Positions 16,101 to 24,013 of a DNA stretch of 64,000 nucleotides are shown here, in pieces. The notes beneath the pieces were generated by a model, which saw nothing but the letters and a program-made list of their open reading frames with translations, had not been told where the DNA came from and did not search any database. How positions within the stretch are numbered: the first letter of the stretch is position 1; every line of letters begins with the position of its first letter. Location of the stretch: contig NZ_CP010536.1 of NCBI RefSeq assembly GCF_000832305.1, forward strand, positions 1,860,001-1,924,000. Direction: 5' to 3'. This DNA is from Cupriavidus basilensis. GTDB taxonomy: Bacteria > Pseudomonadota > Gammaproteobacteria > Burkholderiales > Burkholderiaceae. The position numbers and the translations under genes were made by a program.

Positions 16101-16969
16101 TGCTGGCGCCTGAAACCAACGGCCACGTGGCGGTCAAGGCATGGCAGGCGCTCAGCCGCATCACCGGGCGCGAGCATGCCCACCTGGCGCTGCACCGCGA
16201 GGACGAGAAGATCCGCTTTCGCGATATCCAGGCGCAGCCGCGCAAGATCATCTCCTCGCCGACCTGGAGCGGGCTGGAGAGCGAAAAGGTGAGCTACAAC
16301 GCCGGCTATACCAATGTGCACGAACTGATCCCGTGGCGCACGCTGAGCGGGCGGCAGCAGTTCTACCAGGACCATCCGTGGATGCGCGATTTCGGCGAAG
16401 GCTTCGTCAGCTACCGCCCGCCGATCAACCTGAAGAACGTCGACGAGATGCTGGGCAAGAAGCCCAACGGCCACCCGGAGATTGCGCTGAACTTCATCAC
16501 GCCGCACCAGAAATGGGGCATTCATTCAACCTACACCGACAACCTGATCATGCTCACGCTCAATCGCGGCGGGCCGGTGATCTGGCTGTCGGAAGACGAT
16601 GCGGGGCGGGCCGGCATCGTCGATAACGACTGGGTCGAGCTCTTCAACGCCAACGGCGCCATCGCCGCGCGCGCCGTGGTGAGCCAGCGGATCAAGCCGG
16701 GCATGGTGATGATGTACCACGCGCAGGAAAAGATCATCAACACGCCCGGTTCGGAGATCACCGGCCTGCGCGGCGGCATCCATAACTCGGTCACGCGCGT
16801 GGTGCTCAAGCCCACCCATATGATCGGCGGCTACGCGCAATACAGCTACGGCTTCAATTACTACGGGACCATCGGCACCAATCGCGACGAGTTCGTGGTG
16901 GTGCGCAAGATGAACCGGGTCGACTGGCTCGACGAGCCAGCCAACGCCGACGCCCCCGGCGCCGCCTGA
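13166..16969 (+). CDS. narG: Respiratory nitrate reductase alpha subunit
   Basis: 1267 aa catalytic subunit of the membrane-bound quinol:nitrate reductase, facing the cytoplasm. It carries Mo-bisMGD and the FS0 [4Fe-4S] cluster. The N-terminal SHFLDRLTYF and HGTNCTGSCSWKIYVKGGIV (about residues 50-70, His and Cys ligands of FS0) are typical; NarG-like segments continue to the C-terminal TNRDEFVVVRKMNRVDWLD. Start set at 13166, with GGAG at 13155-13158; the open frame begins at 12965 inside narK but is shadow there. Length is normal for NarG. It is followed by narH after 17 bp. Confidence 0.97.
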   Translation: MSHFLDRLTYFSQPRESFSDGHGQTTGEDRTWEDAYRNRWQHDKIVRSTHGTNCTGSCSWKIYVKGGIVTWETQQTDYPRTRADLPNHEPRGCARGASYSWYLYSANRVKYPMVRGRLLKHWRSARAVAKSPVDAWAAVVEDDAARREYQQQRGLGGFVRSSWDEVNELIAAANVYTIKKHGPDRVIGFSPIPAMSMVSYAAGSRYLSLIGGVCMSFYDWYCDLPPASPQTWGEQTDVPESADWYNSTFLIAWGSNVPQTRTPDAHFFTEVRYKGAKVVAVTPDYAEVSKLADLWLHPKQGTDAALAMAMGHVILKEFYFERRSAYFDDYARRYTDLPLLVALKEHTLPDGSKTLVPDRYVRASDFPDALGQANHPEWKTVGFDEQGKVALPHGSIGFRWGPDGRPDAGKWNLESKEARQGEAVKLKLSVVEDGAQPHDIVDVGFPYFGGIDTPHFTSSKTAGDVIVRRVPAARLALQEAGGQRETLVATVFDLLAANYGVARGLPGEQQGGAATGGYDDEVPYTPAWQERITGVARQQVIAVARQFADNADKTRGKSMVIIGAAMNHWYHCDMNYRGIINMLMLCGCIGQSGGGWAHYVGQEKLRPQTGWTALAFALDWIRPPRQMNSTSFFYAHTDQWRYEKLGVDEILSPLADPARYSGSMIDYNVRAERMGWLPSAPQLQTNPLQVQRDAQARGMDTRDYVAQSLKDGSLKLSCEDPDHPANWPRNMFVWRSNLLGSSGKGHEYFLKHLLGTSHGVQGKDLGPDHAKPEEVRWHEQAPEGKLDLLVTLDFRMSTTCMYSDIVLPTATWYEKNDLNTSDMHPFIHPLSTAVDPAWQARSDWEIYKGFAKTFSKVCAGHLGVEKEVVLTPLMHDTPAELAQPFGVRDWKKGECDLVPGQTAPQINVVERDYPNTYQRFTALGPLMTRIGNGGKGIGWDTQSEVHALGELNGTVSEAGVSQGLPRIDTDIDAAEVVMMLAPETNGHVAVKAWQALSRITGREHAHLALHREDEKIRFRDIQAQPRKIISSPTWSGLESEKVSYNAGYTNVHELIPWRTLSGRQQFYQDHPWMRDFGEGFVSYRPPINLKNVDEMLGKKPNGHPEIALNFITPHQKWGIHSTYTDNLIMLTLNRGGPVIWLSEDDAGRAGIVDNDWVELFNANGAIAARAVVSQRIKPGMVMMYHAQEKIINTPGSEITGLRGGIHNSVTRVVLKPTHMIGGYAQYSYGFNYYGTIGTNRDEFVVVRKMNRVDWLDEPANADAPGAA

Positions 16970-16986
16970 CAAGAAGGAGACCGACG

Positions 16987-18510
16987 ATGAAAGTCCGCGC
17001 ACAGATCGGCATGGTTCTCAACCTGGACAAGTGCATCGGTTGCCATACCTGCTCGGTGACCTGCAAGAACGTCTGGACCAACCGCCCCGGCATGGAGTAC
17101 GCCTGGTTCAACAACGTGGAGACCAAGCCCGGCATTGGCTACCCCAAGGAATGGGAAAACCAGGAGCGCTGGAACGGTGGCTGGGTGCGCAAGGCCGACG
17201 GCCGCATCGAGCCCCGCCAGGGCGGCAAGTGGAAGCTGCTGATGCGCATCTTCTCCAATCCCAACCTGCCGCAGATCGACGATTACTACGAGCCGTTTAC
17301 GTTCGACTACGACCACCTGCAGTCCGCGCCCGAGTCCCGTACGGCCCCCACCGCGCGCCCGCGCAGCCTGATCACCGGCAAGCGCATGGAAAAGATCGAA
17401 TGGGGGCCGAACTGGGAAGAGATCCTGGGCGGCGAGTTTGCCAAGCGCTCCAGGGACCGCAACTTCGACGACATCCAGAAGGAGATCTACGGGCAGTTCG
17501 AGAACACCTTCATGATGTACCTGCCGCGCCTGTGCGAGCACTGCCTGAACCCCACCTGCGTGGCCAGTTGCCCGTCCGGTTCGATCTACAAGCGGGAAGA
17601 GGACGGCATCGTGCTGATCGACCAGGACAAGTGCCGCGGCTGGCGCATGTGCGTGTCCGGCTGCCCCTACAAGAAGATCTACTACAACTGGCAGAGCGGC
17701 AAGGCGGAGAAGTGCATCTTCTGCTACCCGCGCATCGAAGCCGGCCAGCCGACCGTCTGCTCGGAAACCTGCGTAGGCCGCATCCGCTACCTCGGCGTGC
17801 TGCTCTACGATGCGGACCGCATCCAGGAGGCGGCCAGCGTGGAGCATGACCGCGATCTCTACCAGGCGCAGCTCGACATCTTCCTCGACCCCAATGACCC
17901 CAAAGTCATTGACCAGGCCCGGGCGGACGGCGTGCCCGAGTCATGGCTGGAGGGGGCGCGCCGCAGCCCGGTCTACCAGATGGCGGTGGACTGGAAGGTG
18001 GCGCTGCCGCTGCACCCGGAGTACCGCACCTTGCCGATGGTCTGGTACGTGCCGCCGCTCTCGCCCATCACGGCCGCGGCCAACGCCGGCGAAGTCGGCA
18101 TCAATGGCGAGATTCCCGACGTGAAGCAGTTGCGCATCCCGGTCAAGTACCTCGCTAACCTGCTCACCGCCGGCGACACCACACCCGTGGTGCGTGCGCT
18201 GGAGCGGATGCTGGCCATGCGCGCGTATCAACGCGACAAGCATGTGGAAGGGCGCCAGAACCTGGCTGCGCTGCAGCAGGCCGGGCTGAGCGTGGCGCAG
18301 GTCGAGCAGATGTACCAGGTGATGGCGATCGCCAACTACGAGGATCGCTTCGTCATCCCCACGGCGCACCGGGAGTATGCGGAGGACGCCTTCGACCTGC
18401 GCGGCGGCTGTGGCTTCTCGTTCGGCAACGGTTGCTCGGACGGCACCAGCGAGACCAGCCTGTTCGGCGGCAAGAAGCGGCGGACCATTCCGATCAAGGC
18501 GACACTGTAA
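16987..18510 (+). CDS. narH: Respiratory nitrate reductase beta subunit
   Basis: 507 aa electron-transfer subunit. Four cysteine groups are visible: CIGCHTCSVTC near residue 16, CEHCLNPTCVASCPSG near 183, CRGWRMCVSGCPYK near 218 (Trp replaces one Cys, marking the [3Fe-4S] cluster) and CIFCYPR...CSETCVGR near 245-265. This gives three [4Fe-4S] and one [3Fe-4S], as in NarH. It passes electrons from NarI heme to NarG. AAGGAG stands before the ATG. The gene is complete and ordinary for its family. Confidence 0.97.
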   Translation: MKVRAQIGMVLNLDKCIGCHTCSVTCKNVWTNRPGMEYAWFNNVETKPGIGYPKEWENQERWNGGWVRKADGRIEPRQGGKWKLLMRIFSNPNLPQIDDYYEPFTFDYDHLQSAPESRTAPTARPRSLITGKRMEKIEWGPNWEEILGGEFAKRSRDRNFDDIQKEIYGQFENTFMMYLPRLCEHCLNPTCVASCPSGSIYKREEDGIVLIDQDKCRGWRMCVSGCPYKKIYYNWQSGKAEKCIFCYPRIEAGQPTVCSETCVGRIRYLGVLLYDADRIQEAASVEHDRDLYQAQLDIFLDPNDPKVIDQARADGVPESWLEGARRSPVYQMAVDWKVALPLHPEYRTLPMVWYVPPLSPITAAANAGEVGINGEIPDVKQLRIPVKYLANLLTAGDTTPVVRALERMLAMRAYQRDKHVEGRQNLAALQQAGLSVAQVEQMYQVMAIANYEDRFVIPTAHREYAEDAFDLRGGCGFSFGNGCSDGTSETSLFGGKKRRTIPIKATL

Positions 18511-18521
18511 AGGACGCTGCC

Positions 18522-19202
18522 ATGAAACCATTCGATGCGCGAATTTGCCTGGTGCTGGCCCGGCTGCTGGCCTATCCCGGGGAGGAGCTGCGTGCTTGCC
18601 TGGCGCCGATGCGGGATCTGGTGGCGGCGAGCCGCACGCTCAGCGATGCCGGGCGGGACAGCCTGCTGGCGCTGGTTGACGGCATGCAGCGGCGCGACCC
18701 CTATGAACTCGAGGCGCGCTATGTCGACACCTTCGACCGCGGTCGCGCCACCGCGCTGCACCTGTTCGAGCATGTGCATGGCGACTCGCGCGAGCGCGGC
18801 CAGGCGCTGGTGGATTTGCTGCAGACCTATGAGGCCGCCGGCCTGTTCCTGGGGCCGGGCGAACTGCCCGACTATCTGCCGGTAGTGCTGGAGTTCGCCG
18901 CCACGCAGCCCGCACAGACCGCGCGCGAGTTCCTGGCCGAGATGGCGCACATCCTCAATGCCGTGCATACCGCGCTGGCCGAGCGCCACAGCCCGTATCA
19001 CGCGGCAATCGCGGCCGTGCTGGAACTGGCGGGCGAGCGCGTCGAGCCGGTACGGCTGCCGCCCGAGGAATCGCTCGACGAGGCCTGGGCCGAGCCGCCT
19101 GCCTTCGATGGCTGTGCCACGCGTGGCCAGAGCAAGCCCGGCGAGCCCCAGCCTATCCATTTCGTCCGCCGCGACGGACCCGTCACCGGAGCGCGATCAT
19201 GA
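18522..19202 (+). CDS. narJ: Nitrate reductase assembly chaperone
   Basis: 226 aa cytoplasmic chaperone of the TorD/NarJ family that holds NarGH while the molybdenum cofactor and FS0 are inserted. Typical sequence is RLLAYPGEELRACLAPMRDL near the start and YVDTFDRGRATALHLFEHVHGDSRERGQAL near residue 65-95 (family signature DRxRxxSLHLFEHVHGDSR). Start at 18522 fits the family; the upstream open frame overlaps narH. It ends overlapping narI by 4 bp (ATGA). Confidence 0.95.
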   Translation: MKPFDARICLVLARLLAYPGEELRACLAPMRDLVAASRTLSDAGRDSLLALVDGMQRRDPYELEARYVDTFDRGRATALHLFEHVHGDSRERGQALVDLLQTYEAAGLFLGPGELPDYLPVVLEFAATQPAQTAREFLAEMAHILNAVHTALAERHSPYHAAIAAVLELAGERVEPVRLPPEESLDEAWAEPPAFDGCATRGQSKPGEPQPIHFVRRDGPVTGARS

Positions 19203-19942
19203 CTGCCGCCCTCGACACCTTCTTCTTCGGCCTCTATCCGTACATCTGCCTGGTCGTATTCCTGGTCGGGAGCCTGATCCGCTTCGACCGGGACCAGTAC
19301 ACCTGGAAGAGCGATTCCTCGCAGATGCTGCGCTCCGGGCAGTTACGCTGGGCCAGCAACCTGTTCCACGTCGGCGTGCTGTTCCTGTTCTTCGGGCACC
19401 TGTTCGGCATGCTCACGCCCCATGCGGTCTACGGCCATTTCATCAGCGCCGGCGCCAAGCAGCTCCTGGCAATGATCTCGGGCGGCATGGCCGGCGTGCT
19501 TGGCTTCATCGGGGTGAGCCTGTTGCTGCATCGCCGCCTGGGTGACCCGCGTATTCGCGCCACCTCGCGGCCCGGAGATATCGCCATCCTCTGGCTGCTG
19601 TGGGTGCAACTGGCGCTGGGGCTGGGCACCATACCGCTGTCCGGGCAACACCTGGACGGCAGCATGATGCTGGTGCTGGCCGAATGGGCGCAGCGCATCG
19701 TGACGCTGCGAGGCGGCGCGCCGGCGTTGATGCAGGGGGTGGGCTGGGTGTTCAAGCTGCACATGGTGCTGGGTATGACAGTGTTCCTCGTGTTTCCCTT
19801 CACCCGCCTGGTCCATGTCTGGAGCGGCTTTGCCTCGGTGACCTACCTGTTCCGTCCTTACCAGGTGGTGCGCAGCCGCCGCCTGAACCTGCCGGCGGGG
19901 CACGATCGCGCCAAGCGTGCGCAGCCCGAACAATCGCACTGA
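19199..19942 (+). CDS. narI: Respiratory nitrate reductase gamma subunit (b-type cytochrome)
   Basis: 247 aa membrane subunit with five helices that oxidises quinol and carries two b hemes. Heme-ligand histidines lie in NLFHVGVLFLFFGHLFGM near residue 60 and in KLHMVLGMTVFLVFPFTRLVHVW near 190-205. Its start overlaps the narJ stop (ATGA), so the two are translationally coupled. Length and layout are normal. Confidence 0.96.
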   Translation: MTAALDTFFFGLYPYICLVVFLVGSLIRFDRDQYTWKSDSSQMLRSGQLRWASNLFHVGVLFLFFGHLFGMLTPHAVYGHFISAGAKQLLAMISGGMAGVLGFIGVSLLLHRRLGDPRIRATSRPGDIAILWLLWVQLALGLGTIPLSGQHLDGSMMLVLAEWAQRIVTLRGGAPALMQGVGWVFKLHMVLGMTVFLVFPFTRLVHVWSGFASVTYLFRPYQVVRSRRLNLPAGHDRAKRAQPEQSH

Positions 19943-19952
19943 GGAGCGTGCC

Positions 19953-20741
19953 ATGCGTCATTCCGTATCTACCCGCGCCGCGTCCGTCAACGGCCAGGCC
20001 CTGCACGCCGACGATGAAACGCTGGCGCTGGAAGCCCTGCGCCAGCGCGCTTGCACCGAGCTGCTGCGCCAGGCCGCCCAGCGTGCCGGGCTGCTCGATC
20101 CAGCCGATGCCGGCGCAACCGACGGTGTGATCAGCGAGGCCGCCAGCACGGCAATCGAGACCTTGCTGGAAAACGAGCTGCGGATACCCGAGCCGGGCGA
20201 AGAGGCATGCCGGCGCCATCACGCGGCCAATCTCGCCCGCTATAGCCGCGGCGAGCGCGTGCAGGCCCGTCACATCCTGTTTGCCGTGACGCCCGGCCTG
20301 GATGTCAATGCACTGCGCCAGCGCGCCGAACGCATGCTGGTGGCAGTGCGCTGCCACGACGACCCGGCATCCGCGAGCGAACACTTTGCGCGCGCGGCCG
20401 GGGAGTTTTCAAACTGCCCCAGCGGCGCCCAGGGCGGCGAACTGGGCTGGCTGGAGGCGAGCGATTGCGCGCCGGAGTTCGCCCGCGAGCTGTTCGGCCA
20501 TCAGGAAGTCGGGGTGCTGCCGCGGCTGGTGCACAGCCGCTTTGGCCTGCACGTGGTGGAGGTGTGCGCGCGTGAGAGTGGCGAAGTACAACCGTTCGAG
20601 ACAGTGCGCCCGGCCGTGGCGCTGCAACTGCGCCAGCAAGCCTATGTCACCGCGCTGCGGCAATACCTGTGCCTGCTGGCAGGGCAGGCGGTGATCGAGG
20701 GCGTGGATCTCGACGGTTCGGACACACCGTTGGTACAGTAG
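19953..20741 (+). CDS. PpiC-type (parvulin) peptidyl-prolyl isomerase of the nar operon
   Basis: 262 aa. The parvulin domain spans roughly residues 105-225: ARHILFAVTPGLD, then FARAAGEFSNCPSGAQGG, ELGWLE and VHSRFGLHVVEV. No signal peptide or membrane helix is seen, so it is likely cytoplasmic, unlike SurA or PpiD. GAGGAG at 19940-19945 precedes the ATG and the gene starts 10 bp after narI, so it belongs to the nar transcript. A folding helper for the nitrate reductase is a reasonable inference. Start at 19953 preferred over 19917 because of the ribosome site. Confidence 0.88.
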   Translation: MRHSVSTRAASVNGQALHADDETLALEALRQRACTELLRQAAQRAGLLDPADAGATDGVISEAASTAIETLLENELRIPEPGEEACRRHHAANLARYSRGERVQARHILFAVTPGLDVNALRQRAERMLVAVRCHDDPASASEHFARAAGEFSNCPSGAQGGELGWLEASDCAPEFARELFGHQEVGVLPRLVHSRFGLHVVEVCARESGEVQPFETVRPAVALQLRQQAYVTALRQYLCLLAGQAVIEGVDLDGSDTPLVQ

Positions 20742-20832
20742 CGCGCGCATGGCGCGCCCCGGCCTGGTCTTCAGCCTGCGCTCGGCGCAGACCCAGTCGT
20801 GTATCGCGCCATGGTCAAGTCCGGTTTCTTCG

Positions 20833-21243
20833 TCATGGAGAGCCCGGCAAGGGCGTGAGCGGCAGCACCCGCCGCGCCTTGTCCGAGACGCGCCGGTGTT
20901 TGTCCTGCGCATCTTGCCACGTTGGCGAGGTGAAAATCTTGTCGACGCCGGGCGCGCTCAGGTGGGTCAGGAAGACCGGCGGATCCATCATTTCCGACCA
21001 TGGGCAAAAGCAGGTCCAGACGCGGGCGCTCTGCTCGATCAGGTCGGTGCGCAGGACGAACCGCTTGAACCTGCCCGTCAGGAATTCCTGGTGCGTCTGC
21101 ATGCGCGACTCCTTCACCGGCTCGCCGTTGGGGCCGAGCAGGTAGAACTGCATGCGATAGATCTCGCCGTAGTGATCCGGCATGCCGCCGCGAACGGCGT
21201 GGCGTAGCGCCCGGGCCCATGTCTCTGGTGTGTCGGGTGGCAT
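20833..21243 (-). CDS. Unknown protein, second gene of a LexA-controlled pair
   Basis: 136 aa, MPPDTPETWARALRHAV at the start and a mixed alpha/beta composition with several aromatic residues (VWTCFCPWSEMMDPP near 78). I do not recognise a family. It starts 22 bp after the stop of the next gene upstream (21266-21628) on the same strand and so should share its SOS promoter. The frame is open further upstream to 21366, but that would overlap the preceding gene. It is convergent with the nar operon. Function unknown; damage-inducible expression is inferred from the LexA boxes only. Confidence 0.65.
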   Translation of the reverse strand: MPPDTPETWARALRHAVRGGMPDHYGEIYRMQFYLLGPNGEPVKESRMQTHQEFLTGRFKRFVLRTDLIEQSARVWTCFCPWSEMMDPPVFLTHLSAPGVDKIFTSPTWQDAQDKHRRVSDKARRVLPLTPLPGSP

Positions 21244-21265
21244 GGCGGCGCACGGTATGGCTACT

Positions 21266-21628
21266 TTACAGGGAGCATGCCGTTTCCTGGCGGGTGGCGT
21301 AGTGGCGCTCGCCGCGGGTGCGCAGGCAAATCGAGCGAGGACCTGTGAACTGGATGCTGCAGGCAAGCTGGAAGCTCAGCCAGGCGCCTTGGTAATGGAA
21401 TGCCAGGCGGTCGATTGTCCATGGCAGTGCCATGATTGCTGCCGTATCGATGCCGTTCAGGGTAAGCGTGGCGCTGCTGGCCTGCGCTGCCGCTTCTGCC
21501 TCAGGATTCCACGTGTCGGCAATCAGCAGCGGATCGTCCACCGTGATGCGCGCGCAAGGAAAGGGCACGGCGACCGCATCGGCTGCGCGGCGGTACAGGA
21601 AGACGGTTTCCAGATCGCAGGCGAACAT
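21266..21628 (-). CDS. Unknown protein, first gene of a LexA-controlled pair
   Basis: 120 aa beginning MFACDLETVFLYRRAADAVA. No membrane segment and no motif I can name. Start chosen at 21628 because a longer frame from 21682 would swallow the LexA box at 21643-21662, which is ideally placed 14 nt upstream of this ATG; GAGAAAG serves as a weak ribosome site. A second box is at 21700-21719. The gene downstream follows after 22 bp. An SOS-induced two-gene operon is the inference; the activity is unknown. Confidence 0.65.
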   Translation of the reverse strand: MFACDLETVFLYRRAADAVAVPFPCARITVDDPLLIADTWNPEAEAAAQASSATLTLNGIDTAAIMALPWTIDRLAFHYQGAWLSFQLACSIQFTGPRSICLRTRGERHYATRQETACSL

Positions 21629-21642
21629 GTCTTTCTCGTTTG

Positions 21643-21662
21643 TACTGTATGGATATCCAGTA
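21643..21662 (-). promoter_or_regulatory. LexA (SOS) box, proximal
   Basis: TACTGTATGGATATCCAGTA matches the LexA pattern CTGT-N8-CAG with near-symmetrical arms. It overlaps the expected promoter or start of the minus-strand gene at 21628. Confidence 0.75.
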
Positions 21663-21699
21663 TAAGAGTCATCGTAGGCCAAGCGTGGATAGTTGAGTT

Positions 21700-21719
21700 A
21701 ACTGTATGGATATACAGTG
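21700..21719 (-). promoter_or_regulatory. LexA (SOS) box, distal
   Basis: AACTGTATGGATATACAGTG, a close match to CTGTAT-N4-ATACAG. It is 57 bp from the proximal box and shares its core TGTATGGATAT. Two boxes on one promoter imply tight repression. Confidence 0.78.
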
Positions 21720-21725
21720 CTCTTC

Positions 21726-22478
21726 TCAGGCGAGGAATTCGACAGCCCCACCGTTCAAGTGGTACATCGCGCCAACGATTTTCAATTTTCCATCTTTCTC
21801 CATCGAGGCCAGCACGCTACTCCCATTTCGTATTGCGTCGATCGTGCGTTGAACATTGGTTTTTGCCACCGCATCGACAAATTCATCATTCTTGCTGCTT
21901 CTGTCGCCGGCGTACTGCGTTTCGTCCACTGCCGGTCTGATCCTGGCCAGGAGACCGGTCAGGCTTCCCAGTTCAACGTGATCGATCGCGCCCTTGATGG
22001 CGCCGCATCCTGTGTGCCCCATCACCAATATGACTTTAGCGCCAGCCGCCGCGCAGGCGAACTCCAGGCTTCCAATGAGATCCTCGTTGGCGATATTGCC
22101 CGCAATACGCGCGTTGAACGTGTCTCCAATTCCCGTGTCAAGGATGATCTCGGCCGGGGCCCGGGAGTCAATGCAACTCAAGATCACCGCCGCTGGATAC
22201 TGCCCGCCGGCAGTCACTCTTTTTTGTGCCAGATAATCGTGGGACCGCATCTTCCCCAAGCGGAAACGTCTATTGCCTTGCTTGAAGCTCTCGATGATCT
22301 GGTCCGGGGTCAGTTTGTCTCGCTCGGGCTTCGATAGCGCCGCCGCATAGGCGGATTCGGCGTCCCCCATGCTTGCCGCCAGCCCAACGGCTGCCACGCC
22401 AAGCGCAGTCTTCAGCACGGTACGTCTTCCAACGCTGTTGGAGGGCGCCGCTGCACAACAGACAGTTTTCTTGTGCAT
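21726..22478 (-). CDS. Beta-class carbonic anhydrase with Tat signal peptide
   Basis: 250 aa. Residues 1-46 form a twin-arginine signal (VGRRTVLKTALGVAAVGLAA, then AESAYAA), so the enzyme is predicted to be exported. The catalytic domain has SCIDSRAPAEI (Zn ligand Cys, with the Asp-Arg dyad) and GHTGCGAIKG (Zn ligands His and Cys), complete for a beta-carbonic anhydrase converting CO2 and bicarbonate. Start at 22478 is preceded by GGAG at 7 nt; the longer open frame upstream is not family-like. Two palindromes at 22660-22689 may be operator sequences for it. Confidence 0.92.
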   Translation of the reverse strand: MHKKTVCCAAAPSNSVGRRTVLKTALGVAAVGLAASMGDAESAYAAALSKPERDKLTPDQIIESFKQGNRRFRLGKMRSHDYLAQKRVTAGGQYPAAVILSCIDSRAPAEIILDTGIGDTFNARIAGNIANEDLIGSLEFACAAAGAKVILVMGHTGCGAIKGAIDHVELGSLTGLLARIRPAVDETQYAGDRSSKNDEFVDAVAKTNVQRTIDAIRNGSSVLASMEKDGKLKIVGAMYHLNGGAVEFLA

Positions 22479-22918
22479 TTTGATTCTCCGCAAACAACCG
22501 CAAGGCGGTCGTTGTTGCTGGCATCGCGGCGCTGTCGTGCATGGGCGATTCACTGCGCGCCGGCTCCCTGGCAGACGGCAGCAGATCGCCAAGCCACCGG
22601 CTTCGCCGCTTGTGGAATGGCCCTGAACCCATGGTACTTGCAGTGAGGTTCCCGGGCTATTGGACTTTGGTCCAACGGGGAATCCCCGTATCGTCAGCGT
22701 GGACGTTAACGCTTTGTTTGTGCCCAAGCGCAAGCCGGACTCGCGCGGAAAGTCCTGGGATGAGACGGCACTCAGGTCCTGTGCCTGAGAACCGGGCGGA
22801 CATGCCGCTTGAGCTTGCCGCAGCCGTTTGCCGTAGCCGTTTGCCGCAGCCGTGTATCGTTTTGGGTACTCAGGAAAATGGGACGCTCATGGTCTCAGCA
22901 CGGTGGCGTCGCGCTCGT
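22479..22918. other. 440-bp intergenic region with paired palindromes
   Basis: Lies between the carbonic anhydrase start and the 3' end of the Gly-rich gene. Apart from the palindromes at 22660-22689 I see no gene. Confidence 0.5.
22660..22689. promoter_or_regulatory. Two abutting palindromes upstream of carbonic anhydrase
   Basis: TTGGAC-tttg-GTCCAA (22660-22675) runs directly into ACGGGGA-a-TCCCCGT (22675-22689). They sit about 190 bp upstream of the carbonic anhydrase start. Operator or hairpin cannot be told apart; there is no T-run. Confidence 0.4.
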
Positions 22919-23263
22919 TCATTTGCCCGGCTGAGCGCGGGCTGTCGACGGATTCAACGAGGTTTTGCTTGCGCCGCCGCCGTAGTCTCGCGAGGCTCCC
23001 GCAGTCTGCGCAGCGGTCAACTCGTCCCGCTGATGCCCTGAAGTGGCATTGCTATAGCGCTGCGTAATGGCGCCGTTGACGCCAGAGAGCGAATTGCCCT
23101 GGCCTTGTGCTGAGCCGTAGGCCGTGCCGCCGTGCTGCTGCGAGGCGGCGGCATAGCCACCGTAGCCACCGTAGCCAGCAGATCCGGAAGCTTTGTATGC
23201 CGTGAGTTGGGCATGAACCGCGCCCGGCACCAACATCAGAGCAAGAATCGGAGTCATTCTCAT
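22919..23263 (-). CDS. Small secreted Gly/Ala/Ser-rich protein
   Basis: 114 aa. A short Sec signal peptide (MRMTPILALMLVPGAVHAQ, cleavage expected after AHA-like VHA) precedes a low-complexity chain with SAGYGGYGGYAAAS and later QGQGNSLSGVNGAI. The mature protein lacks cysteines and is probably disordered in the periplasm or outside the cell. I recognise no family. Start at 23263 selected because it gives a clean signal peptide; the open frame begins at 23500. Monocistronic by spacing. Confidence 0.6.
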   Translation of the reverse strand: MRMTPILALMLVPGAVHAQLTAYKASGSAGYGGYGGYAAASQQHGGTAYGSAQGQGNSLSGVNGAITQRYSNATSGHQRDELTAAQTAGASRDYGGGASKTSLNPSTARAQPGK

Positions 23264-23511
23264 GCTGCATCCCGGTTGGGTGAAAAAAGGGGGGGACGGC
23301 AAGGTGGTTGCCTGCACCCTCGGGAGAAGGCAAAGGGGCAATCTGTCGCCGCTATTGATTGTGGTGCGTCGCACCAGTTTCAGTACCCCGCCGTAGAGGG
23401 GGTGCGCCAAGGCTTTGCGTGACAGCGGGTGACTTCGCCGTGCAAGTTGGATGCCGGCTGCTAACGCCTGTGCCAGAATCGCGATTTCGGCAATGCGCAA
23501 GGAACGAAACG

Positions 23512-23943
23512 ATGACTGAAAATCACAGCGCCAGCCTGGATGTCCGAAGGCTTTCCCCAGCGCAATGGGAGCAAGCTTTCCCCATCATCATGCAATTGCG
23601 CTCGCTGGATGAAGCCGAGTTCCTGCGCCGGGTGCGCCGGCAATCGCATTCTGGCTACGAGCTTGTTGGCGCCTTTCAAGGCGGCAAGCTTGTCGGCGTG
23701 ATGGGGATGCGGCCCGTCCATACGTTGGCGCGCGGAGCACACCTGCACGTCGATGACCTCGTGGTCGATGCGCAAGCGCGCGGAACTGGCGCCGGTCACG
23801 CCCTGATGGCATATGCGGAAGCCGACGCGCGTGCGCGCGACATGACTGCGGTGTTTCTCGACGCCCGCCCGGAGGCCATTCCGTTCTATGAGCGCGAGAG
23901 CTATGTCCTCCATCCGGCTCCCTCGATGAAGAAGGTGCTCTGA
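23512..23943 (+). CDS. GNAT-family N-acetyltransferase
   Basis: 143 aa. The GNAT core is seen as HLHVDDLVVDAQARGTGAGH (motif A with the acetyl-CoA loop ARGTGAGH near residues 90-100), followed by LMAYAEADARARDMTAVFLD and PFYERESYVLHP. The substrate cannot be predicted. AAGGA at 23499-23503 precedes the ATG by a normal distance; the longer frame from 23359 has no support. It is a single gene with no operon partner. Confidence 0.85.
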   Translation: MTENHSASLDVRRLSPAQWEQAFPIIMQLRSLDEAEFLRRVRRQSHSGYELVGAFQGGKLVGVMGMRPVHTLARGAHLHVDDLVVDAQARGTGAGHALMAYAEADARARDMTAVFLDARPEAIPFYERESYVLHPAPSMKKVL

Positions 23944-24013
23944 TTCCGCTGGCGGCGATTCCATGGGGCAGGCTGGCGCGCCGGGTCCCGGCACGCCAGC
24001 CGCCTGAGCATGA

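Noticed and set aside
13079..16525. 1148-codon minus-strand open frame opposite narG
   Set aside because: Antisense shadow of a well-conserved gene in GC-rich DNA; composition is Arg/Ala/Gly/His-rich with no family motif.
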